A stretch of DNA of 64,000 nucleotides from Planktophila grossartii (GTDB lineage: Bacteria; Actinomycetota; Actinomycetes; Nanopelagicales; Nanopelagicaceae): the NCBI GenBank assembly GCA_965234365.1, contig OZ248345.1, forward strand, positions 558,001-622,000, read 5' to 3'. Under the pieces are notes generated by a model. That model was not told where the DNA came from. It saw only the letters and a program-made list of their open reading frames with translations, and ran no database searches. Both the position numbers and the translations under genes were made by a program. Below are positions 44,665 through 53,480 of the stretch, one piece after another. Each line of letters opens with the position of its first letter. Position 1 is the first letter of the stretch.

Positions 44665-45258
44665 GTGATTGCAATTCTCGATTACGGATCTGGCAACTTA
44701 CGTTCTGCGCAGCGCGCTTTTGAAACTTCAGGTCAAGAAGTTGTCCTGACATCAGATTATGACGTCGCACTCAACGCCGACGGTCTCGTAGTTCCTGGCG
44801 TCGGAGCATTTGCTGCATGTATGCAAGGACTTGCCGGCGTTCGCGGGGATCAACTTGTGCGCGAACGAATTTCATTAAAGCGTCCTACTTTAGGTATCTG
44901 CGTTGGTATGCAGATTCTCTTTGCACGTGGCGTGGAACATGGCAACCATGAAGGCGTTGGCGTCTGGGATGCAACGGTAGAAAAACTTGAAGCACCGATA
45001 TTGCCTCACATGGGCTGGAACACCGTTTCTGCCGGAGGCGGAAGCACGCTCTTTCACGGTGTTGAAAATGAATCTTTCTACTTTGTGCATTCCTACGCTG
45101 TGAAGAAGAAGGTAGGAGCAATCTCTACGATGGCGCACCACGGTGAAGATTTCCTGGCAGCAGTTGAAGATGGAGTCATTGCAGCGACGCAATTCCATCC
45201 AGAGAAATCCGGAGATGCAGGACTACAACTGATTAAGAATTGGACGAACTCACTATGA
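44665..45258 (+). CDS. hisH: Imidazole glycerol phosphate synthase, glutamine amidotransferase subunit
   Basis: 197 residues, GTG start. Class I amidotransferase triad: nucleophile Cys in GICVGMQIL, His and Glu in QFHPEKSG. It supplies ammonia to HisF. It overlaps hisA by 4 bp, and hisF lies just beyond. Confidence 0.94.
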   Translation: MIAILDYGSGNLRSAQRAFETSGQEVVLTSDYDVALNADGLVVPGVGAFAACMQGLAGVRGDQLVRERISLKRPTLGICVGMQILFARGVEHGNHEGVGVWDATVEKLEAPILPHMGWNTVSAGGGSTLFHGVENESFYFVHSYAVKKKVGAISTMAHHGEDFLAAVEDGVIAATQFHPEKSGDAGLQLIKNWTNSL

Positions 45259-45980
45259 GCTACCTCGAACTTTTGCCAGCTGTTGATGTCAAAGATGGAC
45301 GCGCTGTTCGCCTTGTGCAGGGCGAACTCGATGCTGAAACCGCTTATGGAAACCCACTTGAAGTCGCCCTCGAATTCCAAGCAGCTGGGGCTGAGTGGCT
45401 TCATCTCGTCGATCTCGATGCAGCATTTGGTCGTGGAGAAAATAGTGAACTGCTGGCAGAAGTTGTCGGAAAGCTTGATATTAAGGTTGAACTCTCTGGT
45501 GGAATTCGCGATGACGAATCACTCCGTCGCGCACTTGCAACAGGTTGTGTTCGCATCAATCTCGGAACTGCGGCGCTTGAAAATCCTGAATGGACTGCGC
45601 GCGTTATCGCCGAACACGGAGATCGCATCGCAGTGGGCCTTGATGTTCGAGGACACGTTCTTGCAGCGCGTGGCTGGACTCAAGAAGGTGGCGATCTCTT
45701 TGAAACAATCGAACGTCTCGAACGCGATGGTTGCTCTCGTTATGTGGTCACAGATGTCACGAAAGATGGAACACTAAAAGGACCAAACCTGGAATTGCTT
45801 CAAGAAGTCTGCGCAGTTACCAAGAAGCCCGTTGTTGCATCAGGTGGTATTTCATCCCTTGACGATATTGCAGCCCTTGCTTCCCTTAACTCAATAGGCG
45901 TTGAAGGCGCGATAGTTGGTAAGGCTCTCTATGCCGGCGCATTCACACTCCAAGAAGCTTTAGAGCTAACGCGTCGATGA
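45255..45980 (+). CDS. priA: HisA / PriA-type ProFAR (and probably PRA) isomerase
   Basis: 241 residues from the ATG at 45255 overlapping the hisH stop (family start MSYLELLPAVDVKDG). The barrel has the two catalytic aspartates in PAVDVKDGRAVRLVQGE and TDVTKDGTLKGPN, and LSGGIRDDESL. In Actinobacteria this enzyme (PriA) does both the HisA step and the TrpF step. The trp genes here include no trpF, which supports the dual role, though the window is too small to prove trpF is absent. Confidence 0.9.
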   Translation: MSYLELLPAVDVKDGRAVRLVQGELDAETAYGNPLEVALEFQAAGAEWLHLVDLDAAFGRGENSELLAEVVGKLDIKVELSGGIRDDESLRRALATGCVRINLGTAALENPEWTARVIAEHGDRIAVGLDVRGHVLAARGWTQEGGDLFETIERLERDGCSRYVVTDVTKDGTLKGPNLELLQEVCAVTKKPVVASGGISSLDDIAALASLNSIGVEGAIVGKALYAGAFTLQEALELTRR

Positions 45981-46750
45981 CACTTTCTGTTCGCATCATT
46001 CCTTGCCTCGACGTTACCGACGGTCGAGTCGTTAAGGGCGTTAACTTCACCGATCTTGTTGATGCTGGTGATCCCGTTGAGATGGCCTCGCTCTACGGAC
46101 GAGAAGGTGCTGACGAACTTACCTTTCTTGATATCTCAGCAAGCGTCGCAGGTCGTGAAACAACTCTTGATGTAGTTCGCAAAACCGCCGAACAAGTATT
46201 TATCCCGCTCACAGTAGGCGGTGGAATTCGCACAGTCGATGATGTTGATCGATTGCTTCGTGCAGGTGCTGACAAAGTTTCTATCAATACAGCAGCACTT
46301 GCTCGTCCTGAATTGATTGCTGAAATTGCCGATCGCTTTGGTTCGCAAGTATTGGTCTTATCTGTTGATGCGCGACGCGCACGTACCGATTCAGGTTTCG
46401 AAGTGACAACTCATGGTGGCCGCGAATCCGCGGGCGTCGATGCACTCGCATGGGTTGAAAAGGCATGCGCACTCGGAGTTGGCGAGATTCTTCTCAACTC
46501 TATGGATGCTGACGGCACTCGCGCCGGATATGACATCGGAATGATTACCGCTGTTCGCGCTGTCTCAAAGGTCCCATTGATTGCCAGCGGAGGCGCCGGC
46601 ACTCTCGAAGATTTCGCATCGGCGCTCGATGCCGGAGCAGACGCACTCCTTGCAGCAAGCGTCTTTCACTTCGGAATTCATCGTATTGGTGATGTTAAGA
46701 AGTACCTTTCTGGCCACAATTATTCAGTGCGCAATGCACATACGGTCTAA
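45977..46750 (+). CDS. hisF: Imidazole glycerol phosphate synthase, cyclase subunit
   Basis: 257 residues, (beta/alpha)8 barrel. Catalytic aspartates in IIPCLDVTDGRVVKGVNF and LNSMDADGTRAGYD; GGGIRTVDD and SGGAGTLEDF phosphate loops. It uses ammonia from HisH. ATGA overlap with hisA. The next gene has its own weak promoter. Confidence 0.95.
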   Translation: MTLSVRIIPCLDVTDGRVVKGVNFTDLVDAGDPVEMASLYGREGADELTFLDISASVAGRETTLDVVRKTAEQVFIPLTVGGGIRTVDDVDRLLRAGADKVSINTAALARPELIAEIADRFGSQVLVLSVDARRARTDSGFEVTTHGGRESAGVDALAWVEKACALGVGEILLNSMDADGTRAGYDIGMITAVRAVSKVPLIASGGAGTLEDFASALDAGADALLAASVFHFGIHRIGDVKKYLSGHNYSVRNAHTV

Positions 46751-46752
46751 GG

Positions 46753-46758
46753 CAGAAT
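46753..46758 (+). promoter_or_regulatory. Possible weak -10 (CAGAAT) before hisI
   Basis: CAGAAT, six bases (ACGCAT), then ATG at 46765. It matches the leaderless layout but begins with C, so it is a weaker case. hisI may also be read from the his operon; only 14 bp separate it from hisF. Confidence 0.3.
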
Positions 46759-46764
46759 ACGCAT

Positions 46765-47109
46765 ATGAGCACAGAACTGAGTCCAGAGATTTCTGCGCTC
46801 CTCAAAGACCCTACGGCTCTCATCCCAGCTGTAGCTCAAGACATTCACTCGGGTGAAGTCTTGATGCTTGCTTACGTCAATGCGCAATCACTTGCCGCAA
46901 CTCTTGCGACAGGGCGCGCAACATATTGGTCACGTAGCCGCAACGAACTCTGGGAAAAGGGCGCAACTTCTGGCCATACCCAACTCGTTCATTCGATCGC
47001 TCTTGACTGCGACGGAGATGCACTTCTCATCAAGGTTGAACAGACTGGAGCTGCATGTCATACAGGCGATCGCAGCTGCTTCCATAGAAATATCGAGATC
47101 GCGCAATGA
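46765..47109 (+). CDS. hisI: Phosphoribosyl-AMP cyclohydrolase
   Basis: 114 residues. MLAYVNAQSLAATLATGRATYWSRSR and the zinc site DCDGDAL...GAACHTGDRSCF are present. It is the monofunctional form; no HisE domain is fused. It overlaps trpE by ATGA, which joins the his and trp genes in one unit. Confidence 0.94.
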   Translation: MSTELSPEISALLKDPTALIPAVAQDIHSGEVLMLAYVNAQSLAATLATGRATYWSRSRNELWEKGATSGHTQLVHSIALDCDGDALLIKVEQTGAACHTGDRSCFHRNIEIAQ

Positions 47110-48590
47110 AGCTCGAAGAATTTCGCGAATATGCGAAGAGCAACAATGTCATTCCCGTATATCGCAAACTCTTAGGCGATGGCGAAACTCCTCTCAATAT
47201 TTATAAAAAGCTGGCAAAGAACCTTCCCGGAACATTCCTTCTCGAATCTGCTGAACACGGGGGAGTGTGGTCGCGCTACTCATTTATTGGAGCGCATAGT
47301 CAGACAACTCTGACCGAGAAAGGCGGCGTTGCCGTGTGGCTCGGAAAGCCACCCTCTGGAGTGCCGACTGGAATGAATCCACTCGAAGCGCTTCGTAAGA
47401 CTGTGGCACATCTGAAGTCACCAAAAATTGATGGACTGCCTACTCTGACAGGCGGACTCGTTGGATATATGGGTTATGACTCAGTGCGCAGACTCGAAAA
47501 GATTTCTAACCTTGCAACAAAAGATATCGATCTTCCCGAAATTGCCTTTATGTTGACGAGTGATTTAGCTGTGATGGATCACAGCGAAGGAACCATCACG
47601 CTCATTGCCAATGCGATTAACTGGGATGGTTCAGATGAACGCATCGATGAATCCTATGCAGATGCAGTAGCTCGCCTTGATCGCATGCAAGCCGAACTCC
47701 TCACGCCACTTGCCGGCGATGTCTCAAAGATTCCTGCAAAGACAGCGCCTCAATTTGATCGCAATATAAGCGCCGAAGAATTCATGTCAAAGGTAGAAAT
47801 TGCCAAAGAAGAGATCCGCGCTGGCGAAGCTTTCCAAATTGTTCTCTCGCAGCGCTTTGCAATGCCGTGTGCCGCCGATGCTCTCGATGTCTATCGCATG
47901 CTCCGCCTCAATAACCCAAGCCCGTATATGTATCTCTTTAGATTTGAAGATGGGATCGAAGTTGTTGGCTCAAGCCCTGAAGCGCTTGTCAAAGTAACCG
48001 GAACAGAAGTAATGGTCCATCCCATTGCAGGTACTCGACGTCGCTCTGCATCTGTTGAAGAAGACATTCGTCTGGGTGAAGAACTTCTTGCAGATCCTAA
48101 GGAGCGCGCAGAGCACCTCATGCTGGTCGATCTGGGTCGCAATGATTTGGGTCGCGTCTGCGCACCAGGAAGCGTTGAAGTCATCGACTTCATGCATATC
48201 GAACGCTATTCGCATGTCATGCATATCGTCTCCACTGTCATTGGAAAGCTCGGTAAAGATTCCACTCCTATCGATGCGCTCTTCTCAGTCTTTCCTGCCG
48301 GAACTCTCTCTGGTGCGCCAAAACCTCGCGCCATGGAAATCATTGAAACGCTCGAACCAACTCGACGTGGACTCTATGGTGGCGCCATTGGGTACTTCGA
48401 CTTCACTGGAAATATCGATGCCTGCATTGCAATCCGTACCGCGCTACTTCATAAAGGAACTGCCTATGTGCAAGCAGGCGCAGGTCTTGTTGCGGACTCA
48501 GACCCCGCTTCGGAAAATGAAGAGACGCTCAATAAGGCGGCTGCAGTTCTCGGCGCAATCACTGCGGCAAATGAATTGAAGCGAAGCTAA
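47106..48590 (+). CDS. trpE: Anthranilate synthase component I
   Basis: 494 residues. N-terminal domain with LLESAEHGG (Trp feedback site region, LLES) and a chorismate-binding C-terminal domain: GEAFQIVLSQRF, PSPYMYLF, GTRRRSASVEED and LMLVDLGRNDLGRV, then AGAGLVADSDPASE. It turns chorismate into anthranilate with TrpG, not found here. No leader peptide precedes it. Its stop overlaps the next small gene by one base. Confidence 0.95.
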   Translation: MKLEEFREYAKSNNVIPVYRKLLGDGETPLNIYKKLAKNLPGTFLLESAEHGGVWSRYSFIGAHSQTTLTEKGGVAVWLGKPPSGVPTGMNPLEALRKTVAHLKSPKIDGLPTLTGGLVGYMGYDSVRRLEKISNLATKDIDLPEIAFMLTSDLAVMDHSEGTITLIANAINWDGSDERIDESYADAVARLDRMQAELLTPLAGDVSKIPAKTAPQFDRNISAEEFMSKVEIAKEEIRAGEAFQIVLSQRFAMPCAADALDVYRMLRLNNPSPYMYLFRFEDGIEVVGSSPEALVKVTGTEVMVHPIAGTRRRSASVEEDIRLGEELLADPKERAEHLMLVDLGRNDLGRVCAPGSVEVIDFMHIERYSHVMHIVSTVIGKLGKDSTPIDALFSVFPAGTLSGAPKPRAMEIIETLEPTRRGLYGGAIGYFDFTGNIDACIAIRTALLHKGTAYVQAGAGLVADSDPASENEETLNKAAAVLGAITAANELKRS

Positions 48591-48748
48591 TGTTCAAATT
48601 CGGATTCTCACTTCTCTTAGTTGCGGTCCTCGCAATCTCCATTAGCCGTCGAGTGCGCCTGTCAGCCCGTTACGAGCGATCACCCAAGAAATTATCTCCA
48701 TGGAACGCAATGGATAAGGGAATCGATCCCACTGAGGATATGTCATGA
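48590..48748 (+). CDS. Small Trp-operon-associated membrane protein, minimal form
   Basis: 52 residues, MFKFGFSLLLVAVLAISISRR and then a polar tail with SARYERSP, SPWNAMDKGIDPTEDMS. It starts on the last base of trpE (TAATG) and ends in the trpC start (ATGA), so it is a real, tightly coupled gene. Actinobacteria often have a larger Trp-associated membrane protein (TIGR02234 type) here with a C-terminal 'RYER...WxALDxGxDPT' tail. This one seems cut down to one helix plus that tail. Function unknown. Confidence 0.72.
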   Translation: MFKFGFSLLLVAVLAISISRRVRLSARYERSPKKLSPWNAMDKGIDPTEDMS

Positions 48749-49518
48749 GCGTTCTCGACTCCATTATCGAAGGTGTGCGCGAAGACCTCGCTGCACGTCG
48801 ACTCCCACTGGCACAGATTCATAAACGCATGGAAGAGACTGCGCCAGCACTTGATGCGCATTCATTCTTATCTCGCGATGAGATGAATGTGATTGCAGAA
48901 GTAAAGCGTTCATCTCCAAGCAAGGGAGAGCTCGCAACAATCACAGATCCGGCTTCCCTTGCTGAGCAATATCAAGAAGCGGGTGCGGCAGCGGTCAGCG
49001 TTCTCACCGAACGTCGACGTTTCGGTGGATCACTCGAAGATCTCGATGCTGTGCGAAAGCGCATCACAATTCCGCTTCTCCGCAAAGATTTCATGGTCGA
49101 CGAATATCAATTCCTCGAGGCACGCGCACATGGCGCAGATATTGTCTTGCTTATTGTTGCGGCCCTCTCAAAGAGCCAGCTCAGAGATTTCTATGATCTT
49201 GCAACAGAGCTCGGCATGGCATCACTTATAGAAGTCCATACTGCACAAGAACTTGAGAGCGCGATGGATATCGAGCCGCGCATCATTGGCGTTAATTCGC
49301 GAAACCTCAAGACCCTTGATGTCGATAGCGCAGCATTTGCCGACCTCATCCCTCGTATTCCTAGTGATGTGATTCGGGTCGCCGAATCAGGTATCGCAAC
49401 GCGTTTAGACGTTGAGTTCGCTCACAACGCTGGCGCGACCGCAATCTTGGTCGGAGAAACTCTTGTGAAATCTGGAGATCCGATTTCCGCCATGCAGGAA
49501 CTACTGGGTCGCAGGTAG
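48745..49518 (+). CDS. trpC: Indole-3-glycerol phosphate synthase
   Basis: 257 residues. Signature VIAEVKRSSPSKGEL plus LLRKDFMVDEYQ, GVNSRNLKTLDVD and VAESGIAT. It is monofunctional, without a fused TrpF domain. It overlaps the small membrane-protein gene by 4 bp and is followed by an internal promoter for trpB. Confidence 0.95.
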   Translation: MSVLDSIIEGVREDLAARRLPLAQIHKRMEETAPALDAHSFLSRDEMNVIAEVKRSSPSKGELATITDPASLAEQYQEAGAAAVSVLTERRRFGGSLEDLDAVRKRITIPLLRKDFMVDEYQFLEARAHGADIVLLIVAALSKSQLRDFYDLATELGMASLIEVHTAQELESAMDIEPRIIGVNSRNLKTLDVDSAAFADLIPRIPSDVIRVAESGIATRLDVEFAHNAGATAILVGETLVKSGDPISAMQELLGRR

Positions 49519-49521
49519 TCT
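49516..49521 (+). promoter_or_regulatory. -10 element (TAGTCT), leaderless promoter of trpB
   Basis: TAGTCT overlaps the trpC stop (TAG) and is followed by six bases (TTCGCC) and ATG at 49528. It would give trpBA and the genes after it an internal promoter. Confidence 0.45.
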
Positions 49522-49527
49522 TTCGCC

Positions 49528-50721
49528 ATGACGACTGTCGATGATCTCGCGGGACACTTTGGCCCCTATGGCGGCCGCTTCGTTCCTGAAGCTCTCATCG
49601 GTGCGCTGGAAGAATTAGACGCTGCTCGAATCAAGGCGCAGACGGATCCAACTTTTATTGAAGAGTTAGCCGAACTCCACCGCACATACACGGGTCGTCC
49701 CAGCATCATCACTGAAGCAAAGCGATTTGGCGAACATGCTGGGGGAGCGCGCATTCTTCTCAAGCGCGAAGATCTCAATCACACTGGCAGCCACAAGATT
49801 AATAACGTCTTAGGTCAGGCACTTCTTACCAAGCGCATGGGCAAGAAGCGCATCATCGCCGAAACCGGAGCGGGTCAACATGGCGTTGCATCTGCAACCG
49901 CTGCAGCTCTGATGGGTCTTGAGTGCGTTGTCTACATGGGCGAAGAAGATACAAAGCGCCAGGCGCTCAACGTCGCTCGTATGAAATTGTTAGGTGCAGA
50001 AGTAGTTCCCGTGACATCTGGCTCGCGCACACTTAAAGATGCAATCAACGAAGCTATGCGCGACTGGGTTACCAATGTTGAAACTACGCACTACATGCTT
50101 GGCACCGTTGCCGGTCCGCATCCATTCCCATCGATGGTCCGCGACTTCCATAAGATTATTGGCGAAGAATCTCGTGAGCAAGTATTAGCGCTCACAGGTC
50201 GTCTACCCGATGCAGTTCTTGCATGTGTTGGTGGGGGTTCTAATGCAATCGGTATCTTCCATCGCTTTATCTCAGATACAGATGTCCGCCTCATTGGTCT
50301 TGAAGCAGCCGGAGATGGTGTTGAAACAGGACGCCATGCAGCAACAATCACGGGTGGATCACCAGGGGTTCTCCACGGAAACCGAACCTATGTTTTACAA
50401 GATGAGAATGGCCAGACTATTGAGTCACACTCAATCTCTGCGGGCTTGGATTACCCAGGCGTTGGGCCAGAACATGCCTACCTACATGACATTGGCCGCG
50501 CTGAATATCGCGCAGTCACTGATGCTGAAGCGATGCATGCATTTGCACTTCTTTGCAAGACTGAAGGAATCATTCCTGCAATTGAAACCGCACATGCCCT
50601 TGCTGGTGCGCTGCAGGTCGGAAATGAGTTAGGAAAGGATGCAATCATCCTTATCAACTTATCCGGTCGCGGAGATAAAGATGTACAAACTGCAGCTCAA
50701 TACTTTGGAATTCCTCTCTAA
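49528..50721 (+). CDS. trpB: Tryptophan synthase beta subunit
   Basis: 397 residues, GPYGGRFVPEAL near the start. The PLP lysine is in NHTGSHKINNVLGQALL; GAGQHGVASATAAALMGLE and GGGSNAIGIF bind PLP phosphate. It joins indole and serine. trpA follows at the next base after the stop. Confidence 0.97.
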   Translation: MTTVDDLAGHFGPYGGRFVPEALIGALEELDAARIKAQTDPTFIEELAELHRTYTGRPSIITEAKRFGEHAGGARILLKREDLNHTGSHKINNVLGQALLTKRMGKKRIIAETGAGQHGVASATAAALMGLECVVYMGEEDTKRQALNVARMKLLGAEVVPVTSGSRTLKDAINEAMRDWVTNVETTHYMLGTVAGPHPFPSMVRDFHKIIGEESREQVLALTGRLPDAVLACVGGGSNAIGIFHRFISDTDVRLIGLEAAGDGVETGRHAATITGGSPGVLHGNRTYVLQDENGQTIESHSISAGLDYPGVGPEHAYLHDIGRAEYRAVTDAEAMHAFALLCKTEGIIPAIETAHALAGALQVGNELGKDAIILINLSGRGDKDVQTAAQYFGIPL

Positions 50722-51525
50722 ATGACAACTGCGCTCGATGATCTCTTTGTAAAGACGCGCGCCGAAAATCGTGCAGCGCTTATTGCGTATATCCCCGCAG
50801 GATTTCCCAGCATCGAGGGATGCAAGAAAGTCATTCAAGCTTTTGTCGATGGTGGCGTCGATGCCATCGAAATCGGATTCCCGTACAGCGATCCCGTCAT
50901 GGACGGCCCAACGATTCAAGCAGCGGCAGATCAAGCTTTAGCTCATGGCACCGGAGCGAAAGAAGTATTTGAAGCTCTCAAGGTTGCTACCGATGCAGGA
51001 GTTGCAGCGGTAGTGATGACGTACTGGAACCCAATCGAAAAGTATGGCGTTGAAAAGTTTGCTCAATCTATTGCTGACAATGGCGGATCAGGAGTGATTA
51101 CTCCAGATCTCACCATCGAAGAGTCAGCATCCTGGAAGGCGGCTGTAGAGAAGATTGGCATCAATCCCATCTATGTCGTTGCGCCAAGCACAACGGATAC
51201 CCGACTTCCTCAAGTAACTTCTCGCTGCGGTGGATTTATCTATGCAGCAAGTCTGATGGGAGTTACTGGTACCCGCACTTCTGTCTCAACCGGTGCACCA
51301 GATTTAGTTGCGCGCATCCGCACAACATCACAACTGCCTATCGCGGTGGGTCTCGGCGTCTCAACTCGCGAACAAGCAAAAGGCGTTGCAGGGTATGCAG
51401 ATGGCGTCATTGTGGGATCAGCATTTATCAAGGCACTTCTCGATGCCTCTGATGAAGAATCTGGATTAGCTGCAGTCAAGACTCTTGCATCCGAATTAGC
51501 GCTAGGAGTACGTGAAGGACGATGA
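50722..51525 (+). CDS. trpA: Tryptophan synthase alpha subunit
   Basis: 267 residues. Catalytic glutamate in AIEIGFPYSDPVMDGP; GSGVITPDLTIEE has the second acid; the phosphate loop is VGLGVSTREQAKGV. It splits indole-glycerol phosphate and passes indole to TrpB. ATGA overlap with the following MauE-like gene joins unrelated functions in one transcript. Confidence 0.96.
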   Translation: MTTALDDLFVKTRAENRAALIAYIPAGFPSIEGCKKVIQAFVDGGVDAIEIGFPYSDPVMDGPTIQAAADQALAHGTGAKEVFEALKVATDAGVAAVVMTYWNPIEKYGVEKFAQSIADNGGSGVITPDLTIEESASWKAAVEKIGINPIYVVAPSTTDTRLPQVTSRCGGFIYAASLMGVTGTRTSVSTGAPDLVARIRTTSQLPIAVGLGVSTREQAKGVAGYADGVIVGSAFIKALLDASDEESGLAAVKTLASELALGVREGR

Positions 51526-51998
51526 AGAAATATTTTCCATGGGTTGGATTGCTCGCCCGTTTGATTTTAGGTGGAGTTCTCCTTGCAGCCGGTCTCTTGA
51601 AGTACCAGCACCTCGATAAATCTCAGATGGCAGTTCGCGCTTATGAGATGTTGCCAATCGCTCTTGCGAATTTCCTCGGAATTATTCTTCCCTTTGTAGA
51701 GATCGCTGTTGGAATTCTTCTCATCATTGGCGCAGCCATTCGAATCTCTGCTCTCGTGGGCGGCGTTCTTATGTTCGCCTTTATGATTGGAATTTCACAG
51801 GCATGGGCGCGCGGTCTCTCTATCGACTGCGGTTGTTTTGGTGGCGGGGGACAAGTTGAGCCTGGAACTGCCAACTATCTACCCGAGCTCCTGCGTGATG
51901 GTGGGCTGGGTCTCTTGGCGATTTACCTTTTCCGCTATCCGCAAAGTAAATTTGGACTAGACCGACATACCTCAGATGGAGATCAGAACAATGGCTAA
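51522..51998 (+). CDS. MauE/DoxX-like redox membrane protein
   Basis: 158 residues, four membrane helices. It begins like DoxX (GLLARLILGGVLLAAGLLKYQHL) and has a Cys pair DCGCFGGGG in the loop before the last helix, the MauE-type redox signature. It overlaps the DsbA-like gene by 8 bp. The two together look like a membrane/exported thiol oxidoreductase system that makes or shuffles disulfides outside the membrane, comparable with VKOR-DsbA pairs; this is inference. Confidence 0.82.
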   Translation: MKKYFPWVGLLARLILGGVLLAAGLLKYQHLDKSQMAVRAYEMLPIALANFLGIILPFVEIAVGILLIIGAAIRISALVGGVLMFAFMIGISQAWARGLSIDCGCFGGGGQVEPGTANYLPELLRDGGLGLLAIYLFRYPQSKFGLDRHTSDGDQNNG

Positions 51999-52662
51999 TC
52001 AGAAACCAGGCAAAGATAACTTCACGCGCAATCTTGTTATTGCAGTTGTCGTAGGTGTTGTTCTCATCATGTTGGTTCCAACGCTTCTCTCGAAGCAGAC
52101 CAACACATCAGCAAAGGTCCCTGCAAGCGTCTCAGCTGACCGCGGATATGGAATCGTATTTAACGAAAACCTTAAGAGCGTACCTGTCATCGATATCTAT
52201 GAAGATTTCCAATGCCCCATCTGTGCTCAATTTGAGAAGTTGCAGGGCGATTACATCGAATCACTGATCACCGCCAAGAAGGCGACCGTCGTGTATCACA
52301 CACTCTCATTCCTCGGACCAGAGTCAGTCAATGCAGCAAACGCTGCTGCCTGTTCAGCTGATCAAGGAAAGTTCTTGCAGTATCACCGCGCACTCTATGC
52401 AAATCAGCCACAGGAAAATACTGGCGTCTGGTCAACAGATGTCTTAGGCGTGCTCGGACAAGCAGCTGGAATCATGTCTAAGAAGTTCACATCGTGCGTG
52501 AATGACATGGCCTATCAAGGTTGGGTCAATAACGTTGCAGCAGCGGGCGCTAAGGCAAATGTGAACTCAACTCCAACAGTATTTATCAATGGCAAGGAGA
52601 TCGATCGCAAGACCGAATACTTCAGCGCTGATAAATTTAAGGCCGCTGTAGAGCGCGGATAA
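51991..52662 (+). CDS. Membrane-anchored DsbA-like thioredoxin-fold protein
   Basis: 223 residues from the ATG at 51991 (GGAG nine bases upstream); an ATG 15 bases earlier is less likely. One N-terminal membrane helix (about 16-35), then a thioredoxin fold with the active site QCPICAQFEK (CPIC) and the cis-proline segment STPTVFINGKEI. A second Cys pair (CSADQ, SCVND) may form a structural bond. It faces the outside and presumably works with MauE. lgt follows after 2 bp. Confidence 0.85.
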   Translation: MANQKPGKDNFTRNLVIAVVVGVVLIMLVPTLLSKQTNTSAKVPASVSADRGYGIVFNENLKSVPVIDIYEDFQCPICAQFEKLQGDYIESLITAKKATVVYHTLSFLGPESVNAANAAACSADQGKFLQYHRALYANQPQENTGVWSTDVLGVLGQAAGIMSKKFTSCVNDMAYQGWVNNVAAAGAKANVNSTPTVFINGKEIDRKTEYFSADKFKAAVERG

Positions 52663-52664
52663 CG

Positions 52665-53471
52665 ATGCGTTTTGCAATCTCAACTCCGACTACTTCGGCA
52701 GTTGAGATTGGACCTTTCACAATTCATTTCTACGCACTCTGCATTATTGCTGGAGTTGCTCTGGCAATCTGGTTAGGGAATCGTCGATTGACGAATTCTC
52801 ACGCCAACGTAGATGGGGTAGTTGCAGATGTTGCTATCTACGCAGTTCCCGCAGGAGTTATTGGTGGTCGTCTCTATCACGTTGTGACATCTCCTGATCG
52901 TTACTTCGGTAGCGATGGAAATCTCTTTGATATTTTCAAGATCTGGAATGGCGGCTTAGGAATCTGGGGCGCGATGTCACTCGGAACTGCAGCGGCATAT
53001 CTCGCATACTCTCGTATTGGCAAGACGAGAGAGCTCCCGCCATTTTCATCCTTTGCAGGCGCGCTTGCCCCGGGACTCTTACTTGCTCAAGCTATTGGTC
53101 GCTGGGGAAATTGGTTCAACGGCGAACTCTTCGGAAGACCACTGGAAGCACCGTGGGCACTCTCAATTCCGCAACAGCTGCGACCAGTTGGTTATCAAGA
53201 GTTTGAAACATTTCATCCAACATTTCTCTATGAATCGTTATGGTGTTTGCTTCTCGCAATAGTTCTTATCTACCTCACGCCGAAATATTCAGGGGGAGCG
53301 ATCTTTGCTCTCTATGTAGCGGGCTATAGCGCCGCTCGTTTCTTTATCGAAGGCCTACGTATCGATGAGGCACACACTTGGGGTGGTTTACGTCTCAATC
53401 AATACGTATCACTGCTTGTATGCGTTGGCGGAGTGCTCGCCTTCAGCCGATTTTCGCGCAGCAAGAGGTAG
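52665..53471 (+). CDS. lgt: Prolipoprotein diacylglyceryl transferase
   Basis: 268 residues, seven membrane helices. The Lgt signature is GRWGNWFNGELFGRP; the family's HFYALCIIAGV and GGRLYHV residues are present. It adds diacylglycerol to the lipobox cysteine of prolipoproteins, before LspA acts. The stop precedes a TAGGCT promoter for the next gene. Located between trpA and gltB, a known actinobacterial place. Confidence 0.94.
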   Translation: MRFAISTPTTSAVEIGPFTIHFYALCIIAGVALAIWLGNRRLTNSHANVDGVVADVAIYAVPAGVIGGRLYHVVTSPDRYFGSDGNLFDIFKIWNGGLGIWGAMSLGTAAAYLAYSRIGKTRELPPFSSFAGALAPGLLLAQAIGRWGNWFNGELFGRPLEAPWALSIPQQLRPVGYQEFETFHPTFLYESLWCLLLAIVLIYLTPKYSGGAIFALYVAGYSAARFFIEGLRIDEAHTWGGLRLNQYVSLLVCVGGVLAFSRFSRSKR

Positions 53472-53474
53472 GCT
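53469..53474 (+). promoter_or_regulatory. -10 element (TAGGCT), leaderless promoter of the VIT1-like gene
   Basis: TAGGCT begins with the lgt stop codon and is followed by six bases (AGAAAT) and ATG at 53481. No ribosome-binding site is visible. Confidence 0.5.
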
Positions 53475-53480
53475 AGAAAT

